Shown in pieces: positions 36,123 through 45,040 of a DNA stretch of 64,000 bases. This DNA is from Sycobia sp. Sy_11 (lineage: Eukaryota > Arthropoda > Insecta > Hymenoptera > Epichrysomallidae). Within the stretch, counting starts at the first letter, position 1, and the number at the start of each line of letters is the position of its first letter. Under the pieces are notes generated by a model. The model saw only the letters and a list, made by a program, of their open reading frames with translations, searched no databases and was not told the DNA's origin. The position numbers and the translations under genes are program-made. Where the stretch lies: contig JACCIC010000125.1 of the NCBI GenBank assembly GCA_018907035.1, forward strand, positions 372,001-436,000. Reading direction: 5' to 3'.

Positions 36123-37073
36123 TAGATTGAATTGATTGGACTGTAAGACCAATAAAAAAATATTTATTAATTAGCAAAGTTTATTGGTTTTCTAACTTAC
36201 GGAATAAAATTAACGAATATATAACAAATTGCCTTCAATATATCGAGATTTCTCCATTTAGTGGTAAACAACAAGGGCTTTTATATTCAATAGAAAAGGA
36301 AAGGTCTGCGTTTTGCACAATTCACGTAGATCACCTAGAGCCGCTAGAAAAAACCTCAAAGGGGTACCAGTATTCGTTCGTCGATATAGATGCATTCACA
36401 AAATTTATAAAATTGTATCCTTGCAAATGAACAAAATCGGAAGAATGAATAAAACATTTAAGGGTTAATATCGGATAGGGAGCCACTTTCAGCTCCAAAA
36501 CTTTTAAAGATTTTATGAAGGAGGAAAATGTTAAACGTGTTTTAAATGCAGTTAATGCCGCGAGCGTAATTGCGCAAATCGAACGATACAACAGAACAAT
36601 CATACCAATGATCGCGAAACTTTGTGAATCGACAAAAATTGGGATGTAGTTCTGGAGAAAGTCGAATTCGCCTTAAATAATACGGCATCTCGAGCGACAA
36701 ACAAGAGACCGAGCCCATTATTATTCGGAGTTGACCAACTAGCAGAGATTAGCGATTACATGCAACTATTGTTTACTGAAAATTAGGCGAATGAAAGAGA
36801 TATGTCAGCGATTCGTGAAAAAACAGCGGGAAATATTATAATTCGAAATGGAAAAATTTTATGTATAAAAAGGAGACTATGTTATGATTAAAAATACGGA
36901 TACGTCAGTAGGCATTAATAAAAAATTTATACCTAATTTATCGGCCCATACGAGGTAAAAAAGGTATGAAAATCCAACCGATATGTGATAGGCGACGTAG
37001 AAGGCTTTCAAATAACACAAATTATAACACAATAGTATTGTATCTCCGGGTAACATGAAACCTTACATATCTA

Positions 37074-37860
37074 CGAGGGAAGGTCAATAAGTCGTTAGAA
37101 AATCTAAGAGATGGCGCATGTAGCATCGCAAGTGGTCTGTTTCTAGTAAGCATCATTCCTCACTATGTATCTGGCAAAGTTGCAGCCATATTCATCTAGT
37201 GGTTTCATTTTTATCATCAGTTGAAGTAAATAAGTTTTGTTTGCTTAAAAAAAAGGAAAAAAGTGAGTTTAGAGCGGTGATTAAACATTTCTATTTAAAA
37301 GGCTTAACGGCAAAGCAAATAAAAGCTGAGTTGGATTCAGATTAGATCATGGCACATCTGCCCCTGTTTTTGCAACAGTTTATAATTGGATAAATGAATT
37401 TAAACGTGGCCGTACATCAACAGAAGATCGTTCAGGACGTTCCGTAGACGTGAGTACCCCGGAACTGATCGATAAAATCTACCATATGGTATTAAGTGAC
37501 CAAAGAATAAAATTGCGCGAAATAGTTAGGGCCACAGGGGTTTCAAAAGGTACCGTTGTTTCAATTTGGCAACTATAAGTTGGCTATGAAAAAAATATCT
37601 GCGAGATGGGTGCCGCGTTTGCTCTTACCTGAGAACAAACGCGGTAGGAAAGAACAGTTTAAACGATGGAGTATTAAAGGCAAACGGGCTCCAAAGAAGG
37701 CAAAGACGGCGAAATCAGTTGGAAAGATTATGGCTACTGTGGTTTGAGATGTACGTGGTATTATCCTTATTGACTATTTGGAAAAGGGACAGACGATTAC
37801 TGAAAAGTATTATGCGTCATTGAAAGATTAGCTTCGATAAATTATATGTATCATATTAAT
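37074..37860 (+). mobile_element. mariner fragment (fourth lineage), internally deleted
   Basis: The 5' end 'acgagggaaggtcaataagt' has mariner terminal-repeat style. Coding blocks are 'HFYLKGLTAKQIKAELDS' near 37,290, 'FATVYNWINEFKRGRTSTED' near 37,370-37,430, 'DQRIKLREIVRATGVSKGTV' near 37,500, and 'KKISARWVPRLLLPEN' (37,590). There is then a jump to 'KRAPKKAKTAKSVGKIMATV' (37,685-37,745), so the region of the first catalytic Asp is deleted. The C-terminal catalytic third and right terminal repeat are absent. Frameshifts and stops are present. Confidence 0.8.
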
Positions 37861-38073
37861 ATATAAATATTATATATTGTTTTGTATATTTGTATGACAT
37901 TCGAGGTATATGTGGGAGGTAAAAGAATGGTGTGAGGACGGGTGTATTATCAGAATGGCCGAGTTGCAGACTGTGTTATAAAAATGTATTAAGGATTGTA
38001 CGGGGAAACCTCAAGAGATTATTTTATTCAAGTAAGCACAGGTAATTATAGATGCGCGTTCGATCTTGTTGCA

Positions 38074-38450
38074 TTTATTGTTAGATCTGTCGCACATTCG
38101 TACTTCATCAAAGTACCGTTACAATTATTGAATGAGTAATCTCTTTTGGAAAACGGAGTTTAGTTTCAGTTTTGTCACGAAGCGAGAAGGTCGTCGAACA
38201 GCTTGGTATTGTACAAGTAGCCTGTATACTTATTTCTGTCCACGTTTATTTATACTAACTTTTATAAACAAAACGCGACTTTCGATCGTCCTCGCTAGCT
38301 GTCCCTTTTATTTATATTGCGATACATTTTCGTTCGTTACACTAATTTAATATAATAATTCGGATTTCGCTCTATTTATCTTCATTATTATTCGTGATTT
38401 TAAATTTTAAATTTGGCCAAAAATTAAGTTTACTAAAAAAAATTTTACCT
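38074..38450. other. Spacer between gypsy 3 and gypsy 2
   Basis: No supported gene. It may include the 3' end of gypsy 2, but no LTR pair could be found. Confidence 0.4.
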
Positions 38451-39047
38451 TTAATCGGTCTCACTGATGGCGTCCGATTCAGATGGGTCATTTAATCCTT
38501 CGTCCTGTAGACGCCATCTTATTCGTCGTCTTTCTTGACGAACAATTCGTCTTCTTTCTTGCCTCCTACGTTGTGCTGCTGGTGTCCTTCTGTGGAATAG
38601 TATTCTATACTCTATAAGGGTAATTGTTTCCATTCCAAATACTATTTCCGCATCTGTCTGTTCATCCACTACTGCGAAGTGACTGTTGAATTCACGGCCG
38701 TGACATGTGAAGATTACTTGCAGTGTATAGGATGATCTCACATTTTGATGTACTGATGGACACGTCGGTACATAAGATTGTTGTATTTCGTGCAATCTAT
38801 GGGTGATGAAGGCACCTCTTCGTTGTAATATTTCACCGACTCTCGGTGAGATTGTTGTTATTAGCGAGGCTGTACTTATGAATGCCCTTGTATGCCACCC
38901 GTAGCACTCAATGGCCACGATTAATTCTAAGAATCGGTGATATAGCTCCAACTCGACCGGATGGCGTTCCATGGTTGACTGTGTGCCTTTAGATGATTTA
39001 CCGTGTTTATATTCATTTTCGGGATGGAAAATCATCTGATATTTCAT
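38451..39047 (-). CDS. Gypsy 2 3' ORF: retropepsin-like fold without catalytic DTG (inferred)
   Basis: This 198-residue ORF follows integrase, in the place where some gypsy elements have env. There is no signal peptide, membrane segment or furin-like site, so it is not an evident envelope. The middle resembles a retropepsin: 'RAFISTASLITTISPRVGEI' aligns with the usual 'ALIDTGASxTxIS', and 'FAVVDEQTDAEIVFGMETI' aligns with the 'IxLGMDxL' strand. The catalytic Asp and Gly read Ser and Ala (codons at 38,865-38,879), so it could not be an active protease. The C-terminus is strongly Arg-rich ('RRRQERRRIVRQERRR'), suggesting nucleic-acid binding. The true protease of the element lies upstream at 41.9 kb with DTG intact. 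The function is unknown. Confidence 0.6.
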   Translation of the reverse strand: MKYQMIFHPENEYKHGKSSKGTQSTMERHPVELELYHRFLELIVAIECYGWHTRAFISTASLITTISPRVGEILQRRGAFITHRLHEIQQSYVPTCPSVHQNVRSSYTLQVIFTCHGREFNSHFAVVDEQTDAEIVFGMETITLIEYRILFHRRTPAAQRRRQERRRIVRQERRRIRWRLQDEGLNDPSESDAISETD

Positions 39048-39172
39048 CTAATTCTTGTTTTATTGGTTTTAAATCACTCACATGTATGTGCTTGATTTCC
39101 CCTTCTTCTTCGTCTTTTAAGTCGTAGATAACAGGAGAAATTTTACGTATCATGGTAAATGGTCCCTCGTAT

Positions 39173-41674
39173 TTAGGCGCTAATTTGGTGTGTTCTTTTT
39201 AACACTTTTTCTCCAATGCTAGGCGTCCATATTCGGCGTCTCAGGTCGTAGTAGTGTTTCTGTCTCTGAAAATTTCGCGCCAATTGTATTCGTGCGAGGT
39301 CTAAAGCTTCCTGTATTTGTTTGAACCGGTTTTTACGATCGACCTGTACTGGGTGTTTGTTCGTTGTAATTTTTATTCCCGGTGGGCATAATTCTCGGAC
39401 ATAATTTAAATAGGCGGGTGTATAACCGGTAGATTCGCAATGAGCTGTGTTGTATGTGAACGCTATATCGGGTAGGAATCGATCCCATGTTCTCTGGTTT
39501 TCGCCTACATATTGTGCAATCATCGTTTTTATCACTCGGTTTGCCCGTTCTACAGGGTTACACTTGATCTTATCTTGATACATGATCTTTGACTGTTTTA
39601 ATAATGTTAAAAAATTCTTACTTATGAACTGTCGTCCATTATCCGATATTAGCGTGTTAGGGCACCCACGTCGTAGAATTATTTGTTCTCGAACTGCATT
39701 TGCCACAGCTTCTCCTGTAGCTTTACGCAGTGGTCGTAGTTCAATCCATTTTGTCATTTTGTCTTGCATGACTAAGTGCCAAGTATTTAATTTTGTCAAA
39801 CGAGGTAGTGGTCCGACTAACTCGACAGATACTATTTCCCAAGATTGTTTGACTTGGGTTGCGTGCATCATTCCCGCAGGTGCTTGCTGTGATGTTTTGT
39901 ATTGTTGGCATATATTACAATTTCTTACATATTTAGCGGCCATTCTGAGCTTGCCTGGCCAATAAAATAATTTTGCTAGGCGTGCAAGTGTCTTTGCAAC
40001 ACCCAGATGTCCTGCAGTCGGATCATTATGCATTTTTTCTAGTACGTCATTTTGTTCACTTTTTGGAACACATTTTTTCCATTGTGTCGATTCGTCTATC
40101 TCATTCAAATCAAGTGTATGTAATATATGTTTGTATAGTTTATTATTCTCTATACAGTAGTCGGGATTATTTTCCGAGTCGGCTTTGACTGTTGTTAAAC
40201 ATTTCATATACTAGTCTTACTCGGGTGTGTTTATATTACAAATTTCTACGGGCTGTCGAGACAGTGTGTCGGCGAGCAGATTATCGTTGCCTGGCCGATA
40301 TTTGATTTCAAAATCGTATTGACTGAGTTCGAGGGCCCATCTGGCTAAACGTCCTGACGGATTTTCTATCTTGTTTAACCATTTTAAAGACTGGTGATCG
40401 GTCAGTACAATAAAATGGTATTCTTCTAGATAGTCTCTTCTAGATTTCCAGATGCCCCATTTTATGGCCAAACACTCAAGCTCAGTTGCAGAATAATTTT
40501 TTTCTGCTGGCGTGAGAGGGCAACTAGCATAAGCAATAATACGTTCCACATTTTCGTACGGTTGAGTAAGGGCGGCTCCTAGTCCTTCTGTGCTTGCATC
40601 AGTCTGGAGAACGAACGGTTTTTCCCAGTCTGGGCCGGCAAGGATCGGTGCTTTTGTTAATAATGTTTTAATTTCATCAAATGTCTTTTGCTGCGTTTCT
40701 CCTCATTCCCATTTCGTTTTTTTCTTTATTAGTTTATGTAGAGGAGCAGCAACATTGGAAACGTCTTTTAGAAATAGTCGGTACCATGAAATTAGTCCCA
40801 TAAATCTTTGAATTTCTTTTGAATTTCTAGGCGGAGATAATTAGCGACGGCTGCAGTTTTTTCTGAAGCGGTGTGCAGACCATCTTTATCTACAATGTGA
40901 CCTAGATATTTAAGTTGTGGACGGACAAAATTGCATTTTTCGAAATTCGGTTTTAACTTAGCGTTTCTTAGACGTTGAAACACTTCTTGTAGTATTTTTA
41001 AATGGTCTTCAAAGGTTTTTGAAATGATGACAATGTCATCCAGGTATGCAAAAACATTTGGGGCCATTTCGGCGGTAATCACCTGATCCAATAATCGCTG
41101 GAATGTTGCAGGTGCGGAGTCTAAGCCAAAGGGCATGACGGTGAATTCAAATAATCCCTTGCCAGGGACGGTAAATGCGGTAATCGGTAGACTTTCTGGT
41201 ATAATTGCTACCTGCCAGTAGCCACTTTTCAAATCAATGGTGGATAGATATCTGGCTTCGGTTAATTTATCTAAAATGGCGTTGATTTGCGGTAATGGGT
41301 ATGCATCTTTTTTCGTGACTTTATTTAATTTTTCGAAAGTCTACGCAAAAACGATCCTTGCCATTTTTCTTTTTTACCATCACGATAGGCGAGCTCTATG
41401 GACTACTGGACGGTTGGATTACACCTTCTTGCAGCATTTTATCGACTTCCGAATTTATGATATTTTGCATAATCGGATTCTTTGGTCGATATTTTTGTTT
41501 AATTGGAGTAGTTTCTTCCAATATAATTTTGTGTTGCAACAATGGTGTTGGTCCTTTTGTATTTTCTAATTTTTGTTTTTCTTCAGCAATAAATTTGTCC
41601 ATTATTATTTTTTCATGTAACTTTAAGTATGTTAAACCGCTGTCTTCTATTTCACAAATATTCGGTTGGTGCAT
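39173..41674 (-). pseudogene. Gypsy 2 pol: RT, RNase H, integrase
   Basis: The RT N-terminus is 'IIMDKFIAEEKQKLENTKG'...'VDKMLQEGVIQPSSSP' (41,674-41,396). A frameshift leads to 'MKSGYWQVAIIPE', 'FTVMPFGLDSAPATF' and 'VFAYLDDIVI', the intact catalytic YLDD near 41,045. RNase H: 'PLTPAEKNYSATELECLA', 'VLTDHQSLKWL'. Integrase: HHCC finger 'AGHLGVAKTL...NCNICQQ', 'LISDNGRQFISK' (second Asp), 'NPVERANRVIK' (Glu). The first catalytic Asp is Glu in 'VSVELVGPLP' (codon GAG, 39,823-39,821), and a short deletion removes residues before 'CNPVERAN'. Confidence 0.88.
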
Positions 41675-41993
41675 TTTTTATTTGAAAAAAAAATCGATTA
41701 TTTATTCGAATTTCCGTATTTAATTTTCTTAATGCATCCATTCCGAGAATCATTGGTTGATTTAACGTGTTTAATTCCAGGAAATCTTGAAAAAGCCGTA
41801 ATCCTTTTGTATATATATGCCCCAAAATTAAATCACCTAATTTCGTTTCGGAGCCGTCGGCTAATACAGCTATTCTATTACTTTCCTTATTTTGAAAGCC
41901 ATAACGTAAACAGACTTCGGCAATTTGTTTACTTACGTACGAGCTGACGGATCCCGTATCGATAAGTGCATTTATTTTATAGTCACCTATCAT
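41652..41993 (-). CDS. Gypsy 2 aspartic protease
   Basis: 'INALIDTGSVSSYVS' carries the active-site DTG, and 'QPMILGMDALRKL' is the conserved C-terminal strand. The single ORF overlaps the RT N-terminal ORF in another frame, which may be natural frameshifting or decay. In an intact element it would cut the Gag-Pol polyprotein as a dimer. Confidence 0.8.
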   Translation of the reverse strand: MIGDYKINALIDTGSVSSYVSKQIAEVCLRYGFQNKESNRIAVLADGSETKLGDLILGHIYTKGLRLFQDFLELNTLNQPMILGMDALRKLNTEIRINNRFFFQIKNAPTEYL

Positions 41994-42029
41994 TACTTCG
42001 GTGAATAATCGATTGTCTATTTCGTAGTT

Positions 42030-42540
42030 TTGTTTTCGGGTCGGGCCTGCTGCATTACAGGGCCGGCCCTTTTTGCATTTCCCTGTGCATGGCAGTTGCA
42101 GTCACGAGTAAATATTCCGCCCTTACCGCAGTATGAACAGAATAGTTTTCTCGCGCTTGTGCATTTAAATCGGTCATGTCCTCGTTCTTTGCATTTCCAT
42201 CAGCATAGCGTTCTATCGCATATAACTGATATATTACATTTTACTGTCGCGTTCGACTTATTTACATTTGTTTTGTTTGGGTGTATAAATTTACTGGGTG
42301 AGTTGGCATTTAATTTTGCCTCGATTTCGGACTCCTCTTTACTTTTCAGGTACTCTTCTACTTTCTGGATTATATGCATCGTTTTAGTAATTGCGCTTCT
42401 CGGGACATGTATACGATATTCGGCTTGCATATTATAATAGATCGTCTCTATTTGTTTAGTTTCATCGTACCCTCCTCGGCGTCGCATAAGCGTCATAACA
42501 GTGTTTACGAATGATCGGGTGAATGATTTGATACTCGTTT
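42030..42540 (-). pseudogene. Gypsy 2 gag C-terminus with zinc knuckles
   Basis: A capsid-like helix region 'RRRGGYDETKQIETIYYNM' leads to 'SAITKTMHIIQKVEEYLKS' and then Cys/His knuckles 'CKERGHDRFKC' and 'CSYCGKGGIFTRDCNC' (about 42,190-42,070). A TGA interrupts the frame near 42,205. The N-terminal capsid is absent beyond about 42,540. Confidence 0.75.
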
Positions 42541-42910
42541 TCTTTATGTTTCAAAAAAATAACAAAATATATTCTTCTATAAATTATACAATAAAAAAAT
42601 AGTAATAAATTCTATTTTATAACAAAAAAAATAAGAAATAAATTCTAGTCTATTGACATCTCGGTGTAGATACCCTGCAACAAAAAAAAATGATTTATAA
42701 ATTAATTATTAGCGCTGGCATTTTATTTTATATTCTGTCTACTTATTAATTGGCTTATATAAATTTCTACGAATTCAGACGGCCTTGACCCAGTGATTGC
42801 TCGCTTTATTTACTTTATTTACTTAAACAGTTTATAAAAGCGGTCCTTCTATTTACACGGAGTTTCTTTCGCAATATCGTAATAAATCTTTATTCTCTCT
42901 TTTATATCAC

Positions 42911-43181
42911 GCTAAGGTGCGCCTTAGCTGGTGATATATAAGAGTTCGGTGTTTTACTCAGGAATAAGCATTTTTTTCCTTAGTAAGACTAAGTTTTCCT
43001 TTTGATTTATTTTACAGCATTTACTTCTTATATTTATAATATTAGTCGATCAACGTTATGATGACTTGCAGATTTTTGGTCGCCGGTCGGTCTGGCATTA
43101 ATCCGAGGTGCGCCTCGTGATTAATAGCCGTCTGGTAATTTAATTCGACGAAAAGGAGCGCCTTTTCCCCGAATTAAATTA
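42911..43181. other. Three hairpins with WGCG tetraloops
   Basis: Hairpin 1: 42,911-42,928, 7-bp stem GCTAAGG/CCTTAGC, loop TGCG. Hairpin 2: 43,097-43,125, 12-bp stem with one bulge, inner CGAGG/CCTCG, loop TGCG. Hairpin 3: 43,136-43,181, 12-bp outer and 6-bp inner stem AAAAGG/CCTTTT, loop AGCG. They lie upstream of the truncated gypsy 2 gag on its sense strand. Confidence 0.7.
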
Positions 43182-43336
43182 GGTCGATTTTAATTTTGTC
43201 TCCGGGCGGCTTTTCTGGATTATTTCCTATGTGAAAAAGAGACAGATGGAGATAGAAATATAATGTAATATAATAATATTAATAAATATTTTTTTTTTAT
43301 TGGTCTTACAGTCCAATCAATTTCAACCAAAAATAA

Positions 43337-43367
<31 letters not shown>

Positions 43368-43608
43368 TAAAAAATAAAAATAATAATAAAAAATAAAAAA
43401 TAAGAAATAAAAATAAAAATAATAAAAATAAAAATAAAAATTAAAAATAAAAATTAAATTAAAAATTAAATTAAAATGATAATGACAGTCAGACTGTCCT
43501 TGTTTACATTCACCCCCGTAGACTAATCTGAAAATAAAATATTAGCTGAAAAAATTCTTTGTAAGTAAAGTGCAGTCTGACTGTCCCCAACACCCTTACC
43601 TAATTGAA

Positions 43609-43658
43609 GACTTGTCCAACGTTTCGAGCTCGCTACGGCTCCTCATCAGGGACTAATC
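43609..43658 (-). ncRNA. Hammerhead-ribozyme-like motif, palindrome left arm
   Basis: On the minus strand: GATTAGTCC, CTGATGA, G, GAGC..GCTC stem, GAAAC, GTT, GGACAAGTC. All core residues are kept. Confidence 0.7.
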
Positions 43659-43754
43659 TAAACCTTATATTCTAATCTATATATACTCATCCCCACCACC
43701 AAATTTCGTAAATTAAATATAAATTCCCCCTCTACACAAATTGTCCAAAACCAA

Positions 43755-44117
43755 TCAATTTAATAAGGAATGATAAACACTGTCCAATCTACCAGACTCT
43801 AACATTAAATTCACATTATTTCGATTCTTGGAAATGTGAATACTTTCAAGACTCTCCCGTTTATACTTATTATTAATACCATATTCCAAAATATCCACAT
43901 TCACAAAATCAAAAGAATGTAAAAACTTTAAACAATGCTCTTTTAAACCAGAAGTAATATGTGAGCTACGTAAACTATATTTATGCTCATAAATTCTCTT
44001 TTTTAAATATCTACCTGTTTGTCCAATATAGTATTTATCACAATCCATGCAATTAATCTTGTAAACAACTCCTGATTTTAAGCATAAATCATCCCTATCT
44101 TTGCAATTATTAAACAA
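43755..44117 (-). CDS. GIY-YIG endonuclease domain of Penelope-like element, left arm
   Basis: The 120-residue open frame is the C-terminal endonuclease of a Penelope-like element. It has 'GVVYKINCMDCDKYYIGQTG', giving the GIY-like VVY and the YIG, the arginine of 'YLKKRIYEH', and the Cys-Cys-His-His set (C..C, EHK, KEHC, H) found in Penelope endonucleases. In full elements this domain follows the RT and makes the nick that primes insertion. Here the RT is missing and the frame starts at the palindrome centre, so the copy is a fragment. No stop interrupts it, which suggests a recent insertion. The first Met may not be a natural start. Confidence 0.85.
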   Translation of the reverse strand: MFNNCKDRDDLCLKSGVVYKINCMDCDKYYIGQTGRYLKKRIYEHKYSLRSSHITSGLKEHCLKFLHSFDFVNVDILEYGINNKYKRESLESIHISKNRNNVNLMLESGRLDSVYHSLLN

Positions 44118-44149
44118 TCTACTTAAATTATTGCGATTTTTAAAGTAGA

Positions 44150-44512
44150 TTGTTTAATAATTGCAAAGATAGGGATGATTTATGCTTAAAATCAGGAGTT
44201 GTTTACAAGATTAATTGCATGGATTGTGATAAATACTATATTGGACAAACAGGTAGATATTTAAAAAAGAGAATTTATGAGCATAAATATAGTTTACGTA
44301 GCTCACATATTACTTCTGGTTTAAAAGAGCATTGTTTAAAGTTTTTACATTCTTTTGATTTTGTGAATGTGGATATTTTGGAATATGGTATTAATAATAA
44401 GTATAAACGGAAGAGTCTTGAAAGTATTCACATTTTCAAGAATCGAAATAATGTGAATTTAATGTTAGAGTCTGGTAGATTGGACAGTGTTTATCATTCC
44501 TTATTAAATTAA
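44150..44512 (+). CDS. GIY-YIG endonuclease domain of Penelope-like element, right arm
   Basis: Mirror copy of the left-arm frame, 118 of 120 residues identical (Glu/Lys in 'KYKRKSLES' and Ser/Phe in 'HIFKNRN' differ). The two divergent frames start only 32 bases apart, so the palindrome encodes the same domain on both strands. Confidence 0.85.
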   Translation: MFNNCKDRDDLCLKSGVVYKINCMDCDKYYIGQTGRYLKKRIYEHKYSLRSSHITSGLKEHCLKFLHSFDFVNVDILEYGINNKYKRKSLESIHIFKNRNNVNLMLESGRLDSVYHSLLN

Positions 44513-44608
44513 TTGGTTTTGGACAATTTGTGTAGAGGGGGAATTTATATTTAATTTACGAAATTTGGTGGTGGGGATGAGTATATATAGATTAGAATAT
44601 AAGGTTTA

Positions 44609-44658
44609 GATTAGTCCCTGATGAGGAGCCGTAGCGAGCTCGAAACGTTGGACAAGTC
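44609..44658 (+). ncRNA. Hammerhead-ribozyme-like motif, palindrome right arm
   Basis: Exact mirror of the left-arm motif, CTGATGA core at 44,618-44,624 and GAAAC at 44,642-44,646. Stem I can form 8 of 9 pairs. Stem III is AC/GT without a loop, so efficient folding would need pairing with a second copy (inference). Confidence 0.7.
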
Positions 44659-44899
44659 TTCAATTAGGTAAGGGTGTTGGGGACAGTCAGACTGCACTTT
44701 ACTAACAAAGAATTTTTTCAGCTAATATTTTATTTTCAGATTAGTCTACGGGGGTGAATGTAAACAAGGACAGTCTGACTGTCATTATCATTTTAATTTA
44801 ATTTTTAATTTAATTTTTATTTTTAATTTTTATTTTTATTTTTATTATTTTTATTTTTATTTCTTATTTTTTATTTTTTATTATTATTTTTATTTTTTA

Positions 44900-44930
<31 letters not shown>

Positions 44931-45040
44931 TTATTTTTGGTTGAAATTGATTGGACTGTAAGACCAATAAAAAAATATTTATTAATTTGTATATGGGCAG
45001 TCGACAGAAGTACAATTCAATTGTTTTAATATAATAATAT

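Larger units (their letters stand above)
35419..36170 (+). mobile_element. Penelope-like element copy A, 5'-truncated
   Basis: It is flanked by an 11-bp direct duplication TTAGCAAAGTT (35,408-35,418 and 36,171-36,181). The left end is aaaacaattgaattgtac, the inverted tail sequence of the family, joined directly to a truncated GIY-YIG endonuclease C-terminus (from 'SGLKEH' on, with a stop). Then come the hammerhead-like motif, the 'cagtcagactgca' inverted pair, and an A/T pentanucleotide tract ending in gactgtaagaccaataaaa. It interrupts the gypsy 3 integrase. Confidence 0.9.
33850..36990 (+). pseudogene. Gypsy 3 pol, decayed and split by a Penelope-like insertion
   Basis: RT pieces are 'SQSPYASPIVLSRKK' near 33,990 and 'LLGQYEFLFCPFGLQNDP' near 34,240. 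The catalytic YxDD position reads Tyr-Glu-Phe-Leu (34,359-34,370), so the active site is lost. RNase H words appear near 34,790-34,930. The integrase finger begins 'TYHDDLGHIAIVKVKKHISK' (35,350-35,410) and is cut there by the insertion. It resumes after 36,181 with 'YWFSNLRNKINEYITNC' and 'FCTIHVDHLEPLEKTSKGYQ' (first Asp). 'QIERYNRTIIPMIAKLCES' (catalytic Glu) lies near 36,580. Many stops. Confidence 0.8.
32507..38073 (+). mobile_element. Ty3/gypsy retrotransposon 3 with 109-bp LTRs
   Basis: The LTRs at 32,507-32,615 and 37,965-38,073 are both exactly 109 bp, start TG and end TTGTTGCA, and are about 90% alike by eye. Between them lie gag, RT, RNase H and integrase in gypsy order. LTRs this short are known in the mag lineage, which is a possible but untested placement. 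No target duplication is evident. Two later insertions sit inside: a Penelope-like unit (35,419-36,170) and a mariner fragment (37,074-37,860). Confidence 0.85.
38451..42540 (-). mobile_element. Ty3/gypsy retrotransposon 2, LTRs not identified
   Basis: On the minus strand the order is gag C-terminus (42,540-42,030), protease (41,993-41,652), RT (41,674-40,792), RNase H (40,549-40,217), integrase (40,207-39,173), then an extra ORF (39,047-38,451). The gag N-terminus is missing. Its closest look-alike in the window is gypsy 1, but the sequence differs throughout. Fewer lesions than gypsy 3 and 4. Confidence 0.88.
43280..45026. mobile_element. Penelope-like element copy B: 1.75-kb head-to-head palindrome
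   Basis: The 14-bp target duplication TAATATAATAATAT is at 43,266-43,279 and 45,027-45,040. The left arm (to 44,124) and right arm (44,143-44,984) are near-perfect inverted copies around an 18-base centre. Each arm reads outward as GIY-YIG endonuclease, hammerhead-like motif, gacagtcagactg inverted pair, T-rich pentanucleotide tract, gactgtaagaccaataaa. Only the right end has the extra tail of about 42 bp (aatttgtatatgggcagtcg...caattcaattgtt). No reverse transcriptase is present. Confidence 0.93.

Noticed and set aside
38451..39047. Envelope-like protein in gypsy 2
   Set aside because: There is no signal peptide, transmembrane segment or cleavage site; the pattern fits a retropepsin-like fold better.
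43320..43460. Regular A-rich repeats resembling an array with spacers
   Set aside because: They are simple AAAAT/AAATA repeats of the Penelope 3' region, not a CRISPR; the genome is eukaryotic.
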